Part shown: in pieces, positions 53,851 through 64,000 of the stretch
How positions within the stretch are numbered: the stretch's first letter is position 1
Layout of the letters: every line of letters begins with the position of its first letter
Origin: Hyphomonadaceae bacterium ML37
Lineage (GTDB): Bacteria; Pseudomonadota; Alphaproteobacteria; Caulobacterales; Maricaulaceae
Direction of reading: 5' to 3'
NCBI GenBank assembly: GCA_027627685.1
Contig: CP091241.1
Coordinates: 1,799,191 to 1,863,190, forward strand
DNA length: 64,000 nucleotides
The notes under the pieces: model-generated
What the model was told of the DNA's origin: nothing
Databases searched by the model: none
Seen by the model: only the letters and a program-made list of their open reading frames with translations
Position numbers and translations under genes: made by a program

Positions 53851-56800
53851 TCATATCAGCTCGACCTCCGCCACGCCGTCGAGGGCCTTGAAGGCGGCGC
53901 GCGCCACCGGGTCCACGCCATGTTCGCCGGGCAGGCGCAGCTCGGCCCGGCGCCCGTCGGCCAGCGGCACAATGAGATGCACCTTGCCGCGCGGTCCGGG
54001 CCGCGCCAGCGAATGCTCCAGGCGCGCGGGCAGCCCGGCCAGCGCCGACGGCCCGTCAAGATGGATGCGCAGGCCCCGCCCGTCCGCCTCGACCGCGGCG
54101 GTGTTGATGGCCTCGGCGCTCTCCATGATCAGGCGCAGGCCTTCTTCATTCTCTTCAATCTTCATGGCCGAGATCACGGCGCAGCCCGGCTCGATGAGAT
54201 CGCGCACCGAGAACAGGATTTTGGGCGGCACCAGCACGTCGAACTCGCCCGATGGGTCGGACAGGGTGAGGAAGGCGAATTTCTCGCCTGAGCGGCGCGA
54301 CACCTTTTCCTGGCGCCGGCGCACGATGGCGGCCATGCGCGCCGCCTTGGCGCCGTCGGCCACGCGGGCGGGCAGATCGGCGAACAGAACCACGCCGCGC
54401 CGCGCCAGCCCGTCGCGCAGATCGTCCAGCGGATGGCCCGACAGATAGAAGCCCACCGCTGATAATTCTTCATCCAGCCGGCGCACAGGGTCCCAAGCCT
54501 CGCGCGGCGGCAGGCGCGGACGCTCCAGAGCTTGCGCCGCCCCGGAAGCAGGCCCGCCGAACAGCGAGGCCTGATCGCTTTCACGTTCAGCGTGAGCGGT
54601 CTGGGCGTAGGCCAGCAGGGTTTCGGCAGCCGCCAGCGCCTGGGCGCGGTCGGGCTCCAGACTGTCGAACGCTCCGGCGCGGGCGAGATTTTCAAACGCG
54701 CGCTTGTTCACCAGACGCGGATCAACGCGGCCTGCAAAATCAAACAGATCGCGGAACGGCCCGCCCTCGGCGCGCACGGCACGCACATGCTCCATGGCCG
54801 AGAATCCCACATTGCGCACCGCGCCCAGGCCATAGCGCACCGCTTGGCCCTCCACTGAGAAATCAGCCTCGGAGCGATTGACGTCAGGCGGGCGCACCTC
54901 GATGCCCATGCGCCGCGCTTCCTGGAAGAACACGGCGAGTTTGTCGGTATTGGTGCGGTCGAGACTCATCAACGCGGCCATGAAGGCCACAGGGTGATTG
55001 GCTTTCAGCCAGCCGGTGCGATAGGCAATCACGGCATAGGCGGCGGCGTGGGACTTGTTGAAGCCGTAGCCGGCGAATTCATTGACCAGATCGAAGATGA
55101 AGGCCGCGCGCACCGGCGGCACGCCGCGCTCTTTCGCGCCCTCGAGGAAGCGGACGCGCTGCTGGTCCATCTCCTCTTTCTTCTTCTTGCCCATGGCCCG
55201 GCGCAACAGATCGGCCTCGCCCAGCGAATAGCCCGACAGGATCTGGGCGATTTGCATCACCTGTTCCTGATAGACGATAATGCCGTAGGTCTCTTTGAGC
55301 ACCGGTTCGAGATCGGGGTGGAGATAGTCAAGCTCGGCGCGGCCAAATTTCCGGTCCACGAAGCTGTCGATATTCTTCATCGGACCGGGGCGGTAGAGCG
55401 AGATCAGGGCGATCACGTCCTCAATGGTGTCCGGCTTCACCTTGCGCAGCGTGTCGCGCATGCCCGAGCTTTCCAGCTGGAACACGCCGATGGACGCGCC
55501 CGCCGCCATCAATTCGAACGTGGCCGGATCATCAAAGCTCAGGGCTTCCAGATCGGGCCGCTCCGCCCCGGCGCCCTCGATATAGTCCAGCGCACGCTGA
55601 ATGACGGTGAGGGTTTTGAGGCCCAAAAAGTCGAATTTCACAAGGCCCGCCGGCTCGACCCATTTCATGTTGAACTGGGTGGCGGGCAAATCCGCGCGCG
55701 GATCGAGATAGAGCGGCACCAGCTCGGTCAGGGGCCGGTCGCCGATCACCACCCCGGCGGCGTGGGTGGAGGCGTTGCGGTTGAGCCCTTCCAGCTGCAA
55801 CGCCACCTCGATGAGGCGCGCCACCATGGGATCTTCATCGCGCAGCGCCTGCAGCTTGGGCTCTGTGTCCATGGCCTGGGCGAGCGTCACGGGCGCCGCC
55901 GGATTGGCGGGCACCAGCTTGGCGATGCGGTCGACCAGACCGAAGGGCAGCTGCAGCACCCGGCCTACATCGCGCACCACGGCGCGCGCCTGCAGCGTGC
56001 CGAAGGTGATGATCTGCGCCACCCGGTCAGCGCCATAGCGCTTCTGGACGTAGCGGATCACCTCGCCGCGCCGGTCCTGACAGAAGTCGATATCGAAGTC
56101 GGGCATCGACACGCGCTCTGGATTGAGGAAGCGCTCGAACAGCAATCCAAAGCGCAGCGGATCGAGATCGGTGATGGTCAGCGCCCAGGCCACAAGCGAG
56201 CCTGCGCCCGAGCCCCGGCCCGGCCCTACAGGAATCCCCTCGGCCTTGGCCCACTGGATGAAGTCCGACACGATCAGGAAATAGCCGGGAAAGCCCATCT
56301 TGCCGATGACGTCGAGCTCGAAGGCCAGGCGCGCCTCATAGGTCTCGCGCGGCGCGGCCGGTTCATTGCGCGCCAGGCGCGCCTCCAGCCCGGCGCGGGC
56401 GCGCGCGCCCAGCTCCTCAGCCTCGTCGCGTCCGCCCTCGGTGGGAAAGCGCGGCAATATGGGCGCCGCCGTGTGCACCCGCACGGCGCAGCGCCGGGCG
56501 ATCTCCATCGTGGCGTCCAGCGCTTCGGGCAGATCGGCGAAGCGCGCGGCCATCTCGGCGCCGGATTTGAAATAGTGCTCGGGCGTCACCGTGCGCCGGT
56601 CGGTCTGGCTGACATAGGCGCCGCCCGCGATGCACAGGAGCGCGTCATGGGCGCTGTGCTGCTCGGGCCGCGCAAAGAAAGGCTCGTTGGTGGCGACCAG
56701 CGGCAGGCCGCGCGCGTAGGCGCGATCGATGACATAATCCTCCGCCGTCAGATCATCGGGCCGGCCATGGCGCTGCAGCTCCAGATACAGGCGATCGCCG

Positions 56801-57300
56801 AACGCCTCGGCCAGCTGGTCCAGCAGCGCGTCCGCCGGCCCCGCGCGCCCGGCGCAGACCAGACGATTGATCAACCCGTCATGGCCACCGGTCAGACAGA
56901 TCAGTCCCTCGGCGCGCGCCAGCACGGCGTCGAGGCGCACATGGGGCGGATCGGGCTGCTGGATGTCGAGAAAGGCGGACGAGGACAGCGCCATCAGATT
57001 GGCGTAGCCCGCCTCGCTCTGGGCCAGCAGGACCAGCGTGCCGTCAGGGCCGCCGCGATCACCGGGCCTGGGCTCGGCGATCTGGACCGAGAGCGTACAC
57101 CCGATGATCGGCTGCACGCCGGCGTCAGACAGGTATTCTGAATATTCCAGCGCGCCGAACAGATTATTGGTGTCGGTCAGCGCTGCGGCGGGCATGTCGT
57201 GGGTGCGGCATAATTCGGCGATTTCGCCGATGCGCAGCGCCCCTTCCAGCAGAGAATAGGGCGAGCGCACACGCAAATGGACAAAAGGGCGCTGGCTCAT
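53851..57300 (-). CDS. dnaE: DNA polymerase III alpha subunit
   Basis: 1149 residues, the replicative polymerase catalytic subunit. N-terminal PHP domain ([15 protein letters not shown], then A-L-T-D-T-N-N), polymerase aspartates in [25 protein letters not shown], helix-hairpin-helix and OB-fold region ([11 protein letters not shown]). Length and order fit DnaE1 rather than the shorter DnaE2 mutator polymerase. ATG 57300 follows a putative small peptide gene by 85 bases. Confidence 0.97.
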   Translation of the reverse strand: MSQRPFVHLRVRSPYSLLEGALRIGEIAELCRTHDMPAAALTDTNNLFGALEYSEYLSDAGVQPIIGCTLSVQIAEPRPGDRGGPDGTLVLLAQSEAGYANLMALSSSAFLDIQQPDPPHVRLDAVLARAEGLICLTGGHDGLINRLVCAGRAGPADALLDQLAEAFGDRLYLELQRHGRPDDLTAEDYVIDRAYARGLPLVATNEPFFARPEQHSAHDALLCIAGGAYVSQTDRRTVTPEHYFKSGAEMAARFADLPEALDATMEIARRCAVRVHTAAPILPRFPTEGGRDEAEELGARARAGLEARLARNEPAAPRETYEARLAFELDVIGKMGFPGYFLIVSDFIQWAKAEGIPVGPGRGSGAGSLVAWALTITDLDPLRFGLLFERFLNPERVSMPDFDIDFCQDRRGEVIRYVQKRYGADRVAQIITFGTLQARAVVRDVGRVLQLPFGLVDRIAKLVPANPAAPVTLAQAMDTEPKLQALRDEDPMVARLIEVALQLEGLNRNASTHAAGVVIGDRPLTELVPLYLDPRADLPATQFNMKWVEPAGLVKFDFLGLKTLTVIQRALDYIEGAGAERPDLEALSFDDPATFELMAAGASIGVFQLESSGMRDTLRKVKPDTIEDVIALISLYRPGPMKNIDSFVDRKFGRAELDYLHPDLEPVLKETYGIIVYQEQVMQIAQILSGYSLGEADLLRRAMGKKKKEEMDQQRVRFLEGAKERGVPPVRAAFIFDLVNEFAGYGFNKSHAAAYAVIAYRTGWLKANHPVAFMAALMSLDRTNTDKLAVFFQEARRMGIEVRPPDVNRSEADFSVEGQAVRYGLGAVRNVGFSAMEHVRAVRAEGGPFRDLFDFAGRVDPRLVNKRAFENLARAGAFDSLEPDRAQALAAAETLLAYAQTAHAERESDQASLFGGPASGAAQALERPRLPPREAWDPVRRLDEELSAVGFYLSGHPLDDLRDGLARRGVVLFADLPARVADGAKAARMAAIVRRRQEKVSRRSGEKFAFLTLSDPSGEFDVLVPPKILFSVRDLIEPGCAVISAMKIEENEEGLRLIMESAEAINTAAVEADGRGLRIHLDGPSALAGLPARLEHSLARPGPRGKVHLIVPLADGRRAELRLPGEHGVDPVARAAFKALDGVAEVELI

Positions 57301-57385
57301 GGATCCGTCTCCGCGCGGCGGGATTCGCAACGCCGCCCACTCTAGACGCAGCCGGGCGATGCGGTCAGCCCGGCGCGCTCAGCCC

Positions 57386-57478
57386 TCACCCCGCCATTGC
57401 GGCGGAGACGGCGAGCGCGAGGGTGACGAAACCGGCGATGACCGCAGCCGAGGCGATGTCTTCAAGAGCGTGGCGCAT
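57386..57478 (-). CDS. 30-residue single-pass membrane peptide, SidA-like candidate
   Basis: Reads M-R-H-A-L-E-D-I-A-S followed by a 20-residue hydrophobic helix that ends A-M-A-G and a TGA stop. A purine-rich AGAAGGA (57487-57493) stands eight bases before the ATG at 57478; an ATG three codons earlier (57487) overlaps this site and is less likely. Two LexA-like boxes lie 40 and 65 bases upstream, and dnaE follows on the same strand. Caulobacter SidA is a 29-residue inner-membrane, SOS-induced inhibitor of division. Homology here rests on size, topology, regulation and place, not on a sequence match I can verify. Confidence 0.5.
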   Translation of the reverse strand: MRHALEDIASAAVIAGFVTLALAVSAAMAG

Positions 57479-57517
57479 GGCAGGCATCCTTCTGGTGGCG
57501 CGCCGCATTCAGCGGCT

Positions 57518-57557
57518 ATTCGCGTTTTGTTCCTCCCTATATTTTCGCCTTTTGTTC
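57518..57557 (-). promoter_or_regulatory. Tandem LexA-like (SOS) boxes
   Basis: TTCGCGTTTTGTTC (57519-57532) and TTCGCCTTTTGTTC (57544-57557) agree in 13 of 14 bases, 25 bases apart. Each fits the alphaproteobacterial box GTTC-N7-GTTC in seven of eight fixed positions (first half ATTC or TTTC). On the minus strand TTGACG at 57567-57562 could be the -35 element, placing both boxes over the promoter of the small peptide gene. Nothing else was seen in the remaining space up to lolD. Confidence 0.6.
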
Positions 57558-57684
57558 TCCGCGTCAAGCGCGAATCGTGCTGGCGCCAAAATGATTCGCA
57601 AAGCTGTGGAAAATCCGGGGGTTGGCGCGCCTGCTCAGCCCGCAAAAGCGGGTTCAGGCAGCCCAAATCGCAAGACAAAACGGC

Positions 57685-58377
57685 TCAGCTCTCGGCCGTC
57701 CACGCCGTCAACCGGCCCTGCTCCACCGTCACCACCCGGTCCATGCGGGCGGCCAGCGCCAGATTGTGGGTGGCGATCAGCGCGGCTGCGCCGGCTTCGC
57801 GGCAGGCGACAGCCAGGGCGTCGAAGACCTGGTCGGAATGGGCCGGATCGAGATTGCCCGTGGGCTCGTCGGCCAGCACCACGTGCGGATTATTGACGAG
57901 CGCCCGGGCGATCGCCACGCGCTGCTGCTCGCCGCCGGACAGCTGCCCTGGGCGGTGGGTGAGCCGCCCGCCGAGTCCGAGGGATTCAAGGCGAACGCGC
58001 GCCGCCTCATGGGCCTCGCGCACGCCCCTGCCCGCAATACGCAGCGGCAGGGCGACATTCTCCAGCGCGTTGAGCTCGGGCAGGAGGTGGTGGAACTGGT
58101 ACACAAAGCCAATCTCGCGCCGGCGCAAGGCCGTGCGCGCGCGTTCTGGCAGGGCGAGCCCGTCCTGCCCGGCGATGAAGACCTGACCCGAGGTCGGCGT
58201 CTCCAGCAGCGCTGCAGCATGCAGGAGCGAGGACTTGCCCGAGCCGGACGGCCCGACCAGCCCGACCAGCTCGCCGGGATAGAGGTCGAGATCGGCGCCC
58301 GACAGGACTTCCAGGCGCTCGGCCCCGGTCTCGTAGACGCGCGTCAGGGCGCGGATGGACAATACCGGCTCACTCAT
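57685..58377 (-). CDS. lolD: Lipoprotein-releasing system ATP-binding protein
   Basis: 230 residues, ABC ATPase. Walker A G-P-S-G-S-G-K-S-S-L-L-H, Q-loop Q-F-H-H-L-L-P-E, signature L-S-G-G-E-Q-Q-R-V-A-I-A-R-A-L, Walker B V-V-L-A-D-E-P-T-G-N-L-D. The F-H-H-L-L-P-E-x-x-A-L-E-N-V segment is typical of LolD. With LolC it extracts outer-membrane lipoproteins from the inner membrane. Its start overlaps the lolC end by eight bases. Confidence 0.95.
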   Translation of the reverse strand: MSEPVLSIRALTRVYETGAERLEVLSGADLDLYPGELVGLVGPSGSGKSSLLHAAALLETPTSGQVFIAGQDGLALPERARTALRRREIGFVYQFHHLLPELNALENVALPLRIAGRGVREAHEAARVRLESLGLGGRLTHRPGQLSGGEQQRVAIARALVNNPHVVLADEPTGNLDPAHSDQVFDALAVACREAGAAALIATHNLALAARMDRVVTVEQGRLTAWTAES

Positions 58378-59716
58378 TGCGCAGCGCCTCCACCGGATCG
58401 ATGCGCCCGGCCCGCCAGCTGGGGAAGAGCGTGGCCAGGAGCGCCATGGCGAAGCCCCACACCGAGACGAACACCACTTCGGTCCAGTCCACCCGCGCGG
58501 GCAGGCGGTAGAGCTTGTAGACGGTGGGATCGAAGATGTTGACGCCGGTCAGGAGCGCAATCCCGTCCTGGATCGGGCCGATGCACGCCACGAAGATCAG
58601 TCCCAGCACAATCCCGCACAGCGTCCCGAACGAGCCGATGGTCGCGCCCGCAATCAGGAAGATACGCATCACCGCGCCGCGCGTGGCGCCCATGGTGCGC
58701 AAAATGGCGATGTCGCGCGTCTTGTTTTTCACCAGCATGACCACGCCGGAAATGATGTTGAGCGCCGCAATGGCCACAATAATCGACAGGATGAGCCGCA
58801 TGGCGATGCGCTCCACCTGCAGCGCGTTCCAGAAGGCGGCGTTCTCCACGCGCCAATCGAACACCACCGTGGCGGGCGGCGCCAGCGCGTTGATGCGCGC
58901 GATGACCGCTTCGGGCGCGTCGGGATTGTCAAGGCGCACATCGATATAGTCCCCGGCTGACGACCGGTTGAAGAACAGGGCGGCCTGTTCAATCGGCATG
59001 TAGACGAGGATGGAATCAAGATCCTGCACGCCCACCGTGATGACGCCGCCCACCAGATAGGTCTTCGATCGCGGCGCCACGCCCAGCGCGGTCTGAGCGC
59101 CGCGCGGCGTCACCAGCGTTACATCATCGCCCGCCGAGACGCCGAGGCGCGCGGCCATGGCCGAGCCGATGACAATAATGTCGCCGCCATTGCGGCCCTC
59201 GCCAAAGCCCTCCGCCGTCCCGGACACCAGCCCGCCGCCCGCCTCCGCGACGCCGCCCGCGCCGGTGACAATGTCAAAATTGGCGAAATCCGAGGCGCGC
59301 ACCCCATTGACCTGCGCGAACGCCGCCTGCCCGCGCGCCGACGTCACAAGCGCCTGGCCCAGCGTCACAGGCCCCGCCTGACGCACGCCGGGCAGGGCGG
59401 CGATGGCGTCGGCCAGATCGCTGGTCTGGCTGTTCATGTCGGAGGCCAGCTGGACATAAACATGGGGCTGCACGCCCAGAAGCCGGGTCAGCAGCTCGTG
59501 GCGGAAGCCATTCATGATCGACATGACAGCGATCAGGGCGGTCACCGCCAGCATGATCCCGACAAAGGAAATGGTCGCCACCAGCGTCACGCCGGCCTGC
59601 TGGCGCCGGGCGCGCAGATAGCGGAACGCGAGCATGAATTCGAAGCTGCTGAACGGCCCGGCCCCGCCCGCATTCGCCCCGCTTGGCGCCCGCTCTGTGT
59701 CCGGCGCGGCGCTCAT
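58370..59716 (-). CDS. lolC: Lipoprotein-releasing system permease (LolC/LolE)
   Basis: 448 residues. Four membrane segments: one after residue 40 ([16 protein letters not shown]) and three in the last third, with a large periplasmic domain between, as in FtsX-like permeases. F-R-Y-L-R-A-R, I-M-N-G-F-R and [11 protein letters not shown] are LolC/E marks. One permease gene only, so it probably forms a homodimer (LolF-like) with LolD. ATGA overlap with proS upstream. Confidence 0.94.
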   Translation of the reverse strand: MSAAPDTERAPSGANAGGAGPFSSFEFMLAFRYLRARRQQAGVTLVATISFVGIMLAVTALIAVMSIMNGFRHELLTRLLGVQPHVYVQLASDMNSQTSDLADAIAALPGVRQAGPVTLGQALVTSARGQAAFAQVNGVRASDFANFDIVTGAGGVAEAGGGLVSGTAEGFGEGRNGGDIIVIGSAMAARLGVSAGDDVTLVTPRGAQTALGVAPRSKTYLVGGVITVGVQDLDSILVYMPIEQAALFFNRSSAGDYIDVRLDNPDAPEAVIARINALAPPATVVFDWRVENAAFWNALQVERIAMRLILSIIVAIAALNIISGVVMLVKNKTRDIAILRTMGATRGAVMRIFLIAGATIGSFGTLCGIVLGLIFVACIGPIQDGIALLTGVNIFDPTVYKLYRLPARVDWTEVVFVSVWGFAMALLATLFPSWRAGRIDPVEALRNE

Positions 59717-61044
59717 GCGGTGCTGGCCTCCACGATCCGCGCGACGGCATCTTGCAGGCTCAGCTCCACGCGCTCGCCGGTGGCGCGGCGTTTGAGCTCC
59801 ACCTTGCCTTCTTTCACCCCGCGCGGGCCGATCACCAGCTGCCAGGGCAGACCGATCAGATCCATGGAGGCGAACTTGGCGCCCGGCCGGTCGCCCGTAT
59901 CGTCCAGCAGCGGATCAAGCCCGGCCAGCGACAGCGCGTCATAGGCCTGCGCGCAGGCCGCATCGGTGTCCGGATCGCCGGCTTTGAGATTGATGATCCC
60001 CGCCCCGAACGGCGCCACGGCGTCGGGCCAGACAATCCCCGCCTCGTCATGATGGGCCTCGATGATGGCGCCCAGAAGCCGCGACACGCCCACCCCGTAA
60101 GAGCCCATGTGCACCGCCCGGTCCTGACCGTCGGGATGGGTGACGAAGGCCTTCATGGGATCAGAATACTTGGTCCCGAAATAGAAGATATGACCCACCT
60201 CGATCCCGCGCGCCGACAAGCGGCGCTCTTGCGGCGTCTCGGCCTCGAAGCGGGCGGCATCGTGCATGTCTTCGGTGGCGGCGTAGAGCGCGGTGCGCTG
60301 ATCGACCAGCGCCTGCAGATCGCCGTCAAAATCGACGTCCAGACCCGGCGCGCCCATCTCCACCAGCGCGCTGTCGCAGAACACTTCGCTCTCGCCGGTC
60401 TCGGCCAGAATGATGAATTCATGGCTCAGATCGCCGCCAATCGGCCCGGTGTCGGCGCGCATCGGCACGGCTTTGAGCCCCATGCGCGCGAACGTGTTGA
60501 GATAGGCGATGAACATGCGGTTATAGGCCGCGCGCGCCGACGCCTCGTCCAAGTCGAACGAATAGGCGTCCTTCATCAGGAACTCTCGTCCGCGCATGAC
60601 GCCGAAGCGGGGCCGGGTCTCGTCGCGGAACTTCCACTGGATGTGATAGAGGTTTTTCGGCAAATCCTTGTAGGACTTGCAATAATTGCGGAAGATGGCG
60701 GTCACCATCTCCTCGTTTGTGGGTCCGTACAGCAGGTCGCGCTTGTGGCGGTCGACGATGCGCAGCATCTCGTCGCCATAGGCCTCATAGCGCCCGCTCT
60801 CGCGCCACAGATCGGCGGGCTGAAGCGTCGGCATCAGAATCTCGATAGCGCCGGCGCGGTTCTGCTCCTCGCGGACGATTGCCTCGATCTTGCGCAACAC
60901 CCGCAGCCCCAGCGGCAGCCAGGAATAAATCCCCGCCGCCTCCTGGCGGATCATGCCCGAACGCAGCATCAGCCGGTGCGAGACGATCTTCGCGTCGGCG
61001 GGTGTTTCTTTCAGGACGGGAAGCAGAAATCGGCTGAGGCGCAT
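59713..61044 (-). CDS. proS: Prolyl-tRNA synthetase (short bacterial form)
   Basis: 443 residues, class II synthetase. [15 protein letters not shown] at the start, the T-N-E-E loop ([10 protein letters not shown]), [20 protein letters not shown], and a C-terminal anticodon domain. The editing insertion found in E. coli ProS is absent; this short form is usual in alphaproteobacteria, which often edit with a separate protein. Its stop overlaps the lolC start. Confidence 0.96.
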   Translation of the reverse strand: MRLSRFLLPVLKETPADAKIVSHRLMLRSGMIRQEAAGIYSWLPLGLRVLRKIEAIVREEQNRAGAIEILMPTLQPADLWRESGRYEAYGDEMLRIVDRHKRDLLYGPTNEEMVTAIFRNYCKSYKDLPKNLYHIQWKFRDETRPRFGVMRGREFLMKDAYSFDLDEASARAAYNRMFIAYLNTFARMGLKAVPMRADTGPIGGDLSHEFIILAETGESEVFCDSALVEMGAPGLDVDFDGDLQALVDQRTALYAATEDMHDAARFEAETPQERRLSARGIEVGHIFYFGTKYSDPMKAFVTHPDGQDRAVHMGSYGVGVSRLLGAIIEAHHDEAGIVWPDAVAPFGAGIINLKAGDPDTDAACAQAYDALSLAGLDPLLDDTGDRPGAKFASMDLIGLPWQLVIGPRGVKEGKVELKRRATGERVELSLQDAVARIVEASTA

Positions 61045-61130
61045 GGCGGCGGCGTGTCCGTATGGGGGGCGTGATCAGCTTCGACCCTTAGCCCGCCCGG
61101 CCTGCGAGAACAAGGCATGCGCAGCGGGTC

Positions 61131-61346
61131 TCACCGCTCCTCGCGTTGCTCGTCCGCCATGCGGTCCAACGCCGCTTTGAGCCGCCGGAAGAAGATGACG
61201 TTCAGCACGCCCACCGCCCCCGTCACAATCAGGGTAATGCCTACCGCCAGCAACCAGCCGGACTCGCCCATGTGCCCGCTGGCCATCAGCGCGCCCAGAA
61301 TGGCCAGAAGCCCGAAAGCGGGGATGAGGAAGCGGACGAGGGTCAT
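61131..61346 (-). CDS. Small two-pass membrane protein, unknown
   Basis: 71 residues. Hydrophobic segments at about 4-22 and 31-52, then a charged helical tail (F-R-R-L-K-A-A-L-D-R-M-A-D-E-Q-R-E-E-R). Not recognised. It lies between gatA (13 bases after its stop) and proS on the same strand, so it is probably transcribed with them. No function proposed. Confidence 0.65.
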   Translation of the reverse strand: MTLVRFLIPAFGLLAILGALMASGHMGESGWLLAVGITLIVTGAVGVLNVIFFRRLKAALDRMADEQREER

Positions 61347-61359
61347 GACGCCCGCCCGA

Positions 61360-62838
61360 TCACCACCACTTATCCGCTTTGGCCGTGAACCCGGCGGCGC
61401 GTTCCAGCGCGCCGGCGACGGCGAACATGGTTTCCTCGTCCAGCGCCGGGGCGATCACCTGCAGGCCCAGCGGCAGGCCGTCCTTGTCCAGGCCCGCGGG
61501 CACGCTCATGGCCGGGATGCCGGCGATATTGGCGGTGACGGTGAAAATGTCATTGAGATACATCTCGATGGGGTCGGCCTTGGCCTTGGACCCGATCTCG
61601 AACGCGGCGCTGGGCGTGGCGGGGGTGAGGATGGCGTCCACTTTTTCAAAAGCCTGCGTGAAGTCTTCATAGATGCGCCGGCGAACTTTCAGCGCCTTGA
61701 GATAGTACGCATCATAATATCCTGCCGACAACACATAAGTGCCAATCAGGATGCGGCGCTGCACCTCCTTGCCGAAACCGGCGGCGCGCGTCTTCTCGTA
61801 GGTCTCGGTGAGGTCGGCCCCCTCCACCCGTGCGCCAAAGCGCATACCGTCATAGCGCGCAAGGTTCGACGAAGCTTCCGCCGGGGCGATGATGTAATAG
61901 GCCGGCAAGGCGTACTGCGTCATGGGCAGGGAGATATCGACGATTTCGGCGCCCTGGGCTTTGAGCCATTCGGCGCCCTCGCGCCACAGCGTCTCGATCT
62001 CGCCGGGCATGCCGTCAACGCGGTATTCCTTCGGGATGCCGATGCGCAGGCCCTTGATCGGGCGATCCGCCGCCGCGGCAAAATCCGGAACCTCGCTGGC
62101 CAGCGAGGTGGAATCCTTCGGGTCGTGGCTCGACATGACCTGGGTCAGCAGAGCCGCATCCTTCACCGTCTTGGCGAACGGGCCGGGATGGTCCAGCGAG
62201 CTGGCGAACGCCACCACGCCCCAGCGCGAGCAGCGGCCGTAGGTCGGCTTCACGCCCACCAGGCCGGCGAACGCGGCGGGCTGGCGGATCGAGCCGCCCG
62301 TGTCAGTGCCCGTGGCGCCATAGCTGATCCCGGCGGCGAGCGCCGCGGCCGACCCGCCCGAGGACCCGCCCGGCGTCAGCTTGGCGTCAGAGCCCTTTGC
62401 CCGCCACGGATTGACCACCGGTCCGGTGGCCGCGGTCTCATTGGACGAGCCCATGGCGAACTCGTCCATGGCGGTCTTGGCGAAGTAAACTGCCCCAGCG
62501 TCCCACAAATTCTGCGTAACGGTGGATTCGTACTCCGGCTTGAAACCTTTCAGGATATTGGACGAGGCCGTGGTCTCCACGCCCCTCACCGCGAACAGAT
62601 CCTTGATCGCCACCGGCACGCCTTCCAGCGCCCCGCCCTCGCCCTTGGCCAGGCGCGCATCGCTGGCGCGCGCCATGTCCAGCGCGCGGTCCCCATCGAT
62701 GGAGGTGAAGCAGTTGAGCGGCCCCTGCGCGGCCTCCGCCGCCGCCACCGTCGCTTCAGCCAGCTCCACAGCGGAGAATTTTTTGGCGCGCAGGCCCTCG
62801 AAGGCCTCGTGCAGGGTGAGGGAGGAGAAATCGGTCAT
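61360..62838 (-). CDS. gatA: Asp-tRNA(Asn)/Glu-tRNA(Gln) amidotransferase subunit A
   Basis: 492 residues, amidase-signature enzyme that releases ammonia from glutamine for tRNA-bound Glu or Asp. Catalytic lysine in P-V-A-I-K-D-L-F, serines in [13 protein letters not shown] and [25 protein letters not shown] is a GatA hallmark. gatC lies six bases upstream; gatB is not in the window. Confidence 0.97.
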   Translation of the reverse strand: MTDFSSLTLHEAFEGLRAKKFSAVELAEATVAAAEAAQGPLNCFTSIDGDRALDMARASDARLAKGEGGALEGVPVAIKDLFAVRGVETTASSNILKGFKPEYESTVTQNLWDAGAVYFAKTAMDEFAMGSSNETAATGPVVNPWRAKGSDAKLTPGGSSGGSAAALAAGISYGATGTDTGGSIRQPAAFAGLVGVKPTYGRCSRWGVVAFASSLDHPGPFAKTVKDAALLTQVMSSHDPKDSTSLASEVPDFAAAADRPIKGLRIGIPKEYRVDGMPGEIETLWREGAEWLKAQGAEIVDISLPMTQYALPAYYIIAPAEASSNLARYDGMRFGARVEGADLTETYEKTRAAGFGKEVQRRILIGTYVLSAGYYDAYYLKALKVRRRIYEDFTQAFEKVDAILTPATPSAAFEIGSKAKADPIEMYLNDIFTVTANIAGIPAMSVPAGLDKDGLPLGLQVIAPALDEETMFAVAGALERAAGFTAKADKWW

Positions 62839-62844
62839 GCGCGC

Positions 62845-63132
62845 CTACTCCACGCTCTTGGGAACGACGAAAAAGCCTTCTTCGGCTTTCGGCGCGTTTT
62901 TCAGGATTGAGTCGCGCACGCCGCCATCGGTGACCGCGTCATCGCGCAGGGGCAGCGGCGTCTGGACCGCCGTGCTCATGGGCTCGACATCGGAAACATC
63001 GACCTCATCAAGCAGCTCCACCCATTTGAGAATGCCGTTGAGCTCGCCGGTCAGGGCGTCGATACGGTCGGCAGGCTCGGCGATGCGCGCCAGCTTGGCG
63101 ATGCGGCGCACGTCGTCAGGGGTCACCGGCAT
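62845..63132 (-). CDS. gatC: Asp-tRNA(Asn)/Glu-tRNA(Gln) amidotransferase subunit C
   Basis: 95 residues. [17 protein letters not shown], then [22 protein letters not shown] and a final F-F-V-V-P-K-S-V-E, all standard for GatC, the small subunit that holds GatA and GatB together. ATG 63132 chosen; 27 further open codons upstream do not belong to the family. Upstream 225 bases separate it from the divergent exported protein. Confidence 0.95.
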   Translation of the reverse strand: MPVTPDDVRRIAKLARIAEPADRIDALTGELNGILKWVELLDEVDVSDVEPMSTAVQTPLPLRDDAVTDGGVRDSILKNAPKAEEGFFVVPKSVE

Positions 63133-63357
63133 GGGCGGGTCTCCGGAAAAATCGGGGCGGACGTCAGTGAACAGGCTGACACGTCGAGTAGCAATCACCG
63201 TGTTGCGGCGCAAGGTGAAGGGGCGGCGGGGGCGGCACCATCAAGCCGCTTGTCCGGGCAGCGGCGTCCGGCGACAGTGTAAGAAGGGCGCGCGGGCGGC
63301 CAAAACCCGGGCCGGGGCCGACGGAACCGCGCGGCGCGGCGCGTAACAGACTCAGCC

Positions 63358-64000
63358 ATGACGGAGACGACGATGATCCGGCGCGCCATCGCCGCCTTCT
63401 GCCTCGCCGCGCCGCTGGCGGCTGCCAGCGCGCCCGCACAGGCGCAAGTGCGCCTCGCCGCGGCCACCCTGCCCACCACGCGGGCGGTGGAGGCGGGCGA
63501 GCCGGCCACCGTCTTCGCCACGCTGCTCAATTCAGGGAGCACGGACGCCACCGCCTGCCGGGTGGAGCTGGACACGGGCTATTCGGGCGCCGTGCCGGTG
63601 TCAGTGACGTTCCAGACCACGGGCGCCGCGAATGTCCTGACCGGATCGCCCGGCGCGCCCGTGGACATACCGGCCGGCGCCGCCCAGACCTTCCTCGTCA
63701 CCCTTGAAACCTCCGGCGTGATCGCCGCACGCGAGATCGGCCTGGCCTTTGTCTGCGCCGAGGGCCGCGCTCCGGTCACCGCCGGGGCTAATACCGTGCG
63801 CCTGACCGCCACCGCCGCGCCCGGCCCCGATGTCATCGCCATAGCGGCGACCGCCAGCGGCGACGGCGTGCTGCGCGCCGATTCCCCGGCGCGCCGGGGC
63901 GCCATGGCGGTCGCGGCGCTCAATATCGGAGCGCCCTCGCGCCTGATCGTGCGGCCCGGGACCGGCGTGTATCGATGGCCGGTGGAGCTGACGGTCTGCG
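63358..64000 (+). CDS. Exported protein of unknown function (3' truncated)
   Basis: The frame is open from ATG 63358 to the window edge (214 codons). A signal peptide (M-I-R-R-A-I-A-A-F-C-L-A-A-P, cleavage after A-P-A-Q-A) is followed by Ala/Thr/Gly-rich beta-sandwich-like sequence with two cysteines (T-A-C-R-V and F-V-C-A-E) that may pair. Repeats of the type T-x-x-x-L-N-S-G suggest an extracellular or cell-surface adhesive domain (CARDB-like), which is only an impression. An inner ATG at 63373 is the alternative start. Confidence 0.7.
   Translation, partial: MTETTMIRRAIAAFCLAAPLAAASAPAQAQVRLAAATLPTTRAVEAGEPATVFATLLNSGSTDATACRVELDTGYSGAVPVSVTFQTTGAANVLTGSPGAPVDIPAGAAQTFLVTLETSGVIAAREIGLAFVCAEGRAPVTAGANTVRLTATAAPGPDVIAIAATASGDGVLRADSPARRGAMAVAALNIGAPSRLIVRPGTGVYRWPVELTVC

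Noticed and set aside
54994-57141. 715-codon plus-strand frame
   Set aside because: Antisense to dnaE; no domain features.
57379-57678. 99-codon minus-strand frame between dnaE and lolD
   Set aside because: It spans the LexA-like boxes and lacks a good start; the 30-codon frame in another phase has the ribosome-binding site and the membrane helix.

Overview
The window is chromosomal DNA of a high-GC alphaproteobacterium. It is dense, with many four-base start/stop overlaps and frequent GTG or TTG starts. Gene order and content point to the Caulobacterales/Maricaulales side of the class: rpoZ-rsh-pyrE-pdxJ-acpS-lepB-rnc-era-recO in one run, a lipoyl domain fused to the pyruvate dehydrogenase E1 beta subunit, recG beside sdhE, and proS-lolC-lolD-dnaE in series. 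This placement is inferred from gene content and was not checked by a search. No rRNA, tRNA, CRISPR array, prophage or complete insertion sequence was seen.

Layout. 0-6.4 kb: the end of an amidohydrolase, smpB and dapA (minus), a soluble lytic transglycosylase, a family-5 uracil-DNA glycosylase with an NYN-domain protein, and folK. 6.4-14.0 kb: the translationally coupled housekeeping operon rpoZ to recO. 14.0-18.9 kb: pdhA, pdhB and pdhC on the minus strand, with a MAPEG gene and a small membrane-protein gene between them. 19.0-26.9 kb: recG, a BrnT/BrnA module, sdhE, an ftsB-like gene, a pteridine-reductase-like SDR with folB, a ParD/ParE module with a frameshifted toxin, uvrC and a phosphatidyltransferase. 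27-38.7 kb: branched-chain amino acid catabolism (MCC biotin subunit, methylglutaconyl-CoA hydratase, hydroxyisobutyryl-CoA hydrolase, isobutyryl-CoA dehydrogenase-like). These genes are interspersed with small membrane proteins, an OafA-type acyltransferase and two divergent PIN-toxin modules. 38.7-46.6 kb: hemB, a PLP trans-sulfuration enzyme, an undescribed vWA-like/membrane pair, a Tat-lipoprotein amidase, a GST and a double TetR regulator. 46.8-50.5 kb: a TonB receptor and a secreted tyrosine phosphatase. 50.6-63.1 kb: hslO, argD, an ABC-2 permease, dnaE, a very small membrane peptide, lolD, lolC, proS, gatA and gatC, all on the minus strand. The end holds the start of an exported protein.

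The most interesting signals: (1) a 30-codon single-membrane-segment peptide upstream of dnaE, behind two near-identical LexA-like boxes, which looks like a SidA-type SOS division inhibitor; (2) GC-rich palindromic repeats sitting in frame in the interdomain linkers of both PdhB and PdhC, of the same type as repeats in an intergenic region; (3) a regulator made of two complete TetR units, with an operator-like palindrome and a matching half-site between it and the divergent TonB receptor/phosphatase pair; (4) a cluster of five toxin-antitoxin modules or remnants in about 16 kb; (5) a degenerate-MIDAS vWA protein paired with a multi-pass membrane protein of unknown function.
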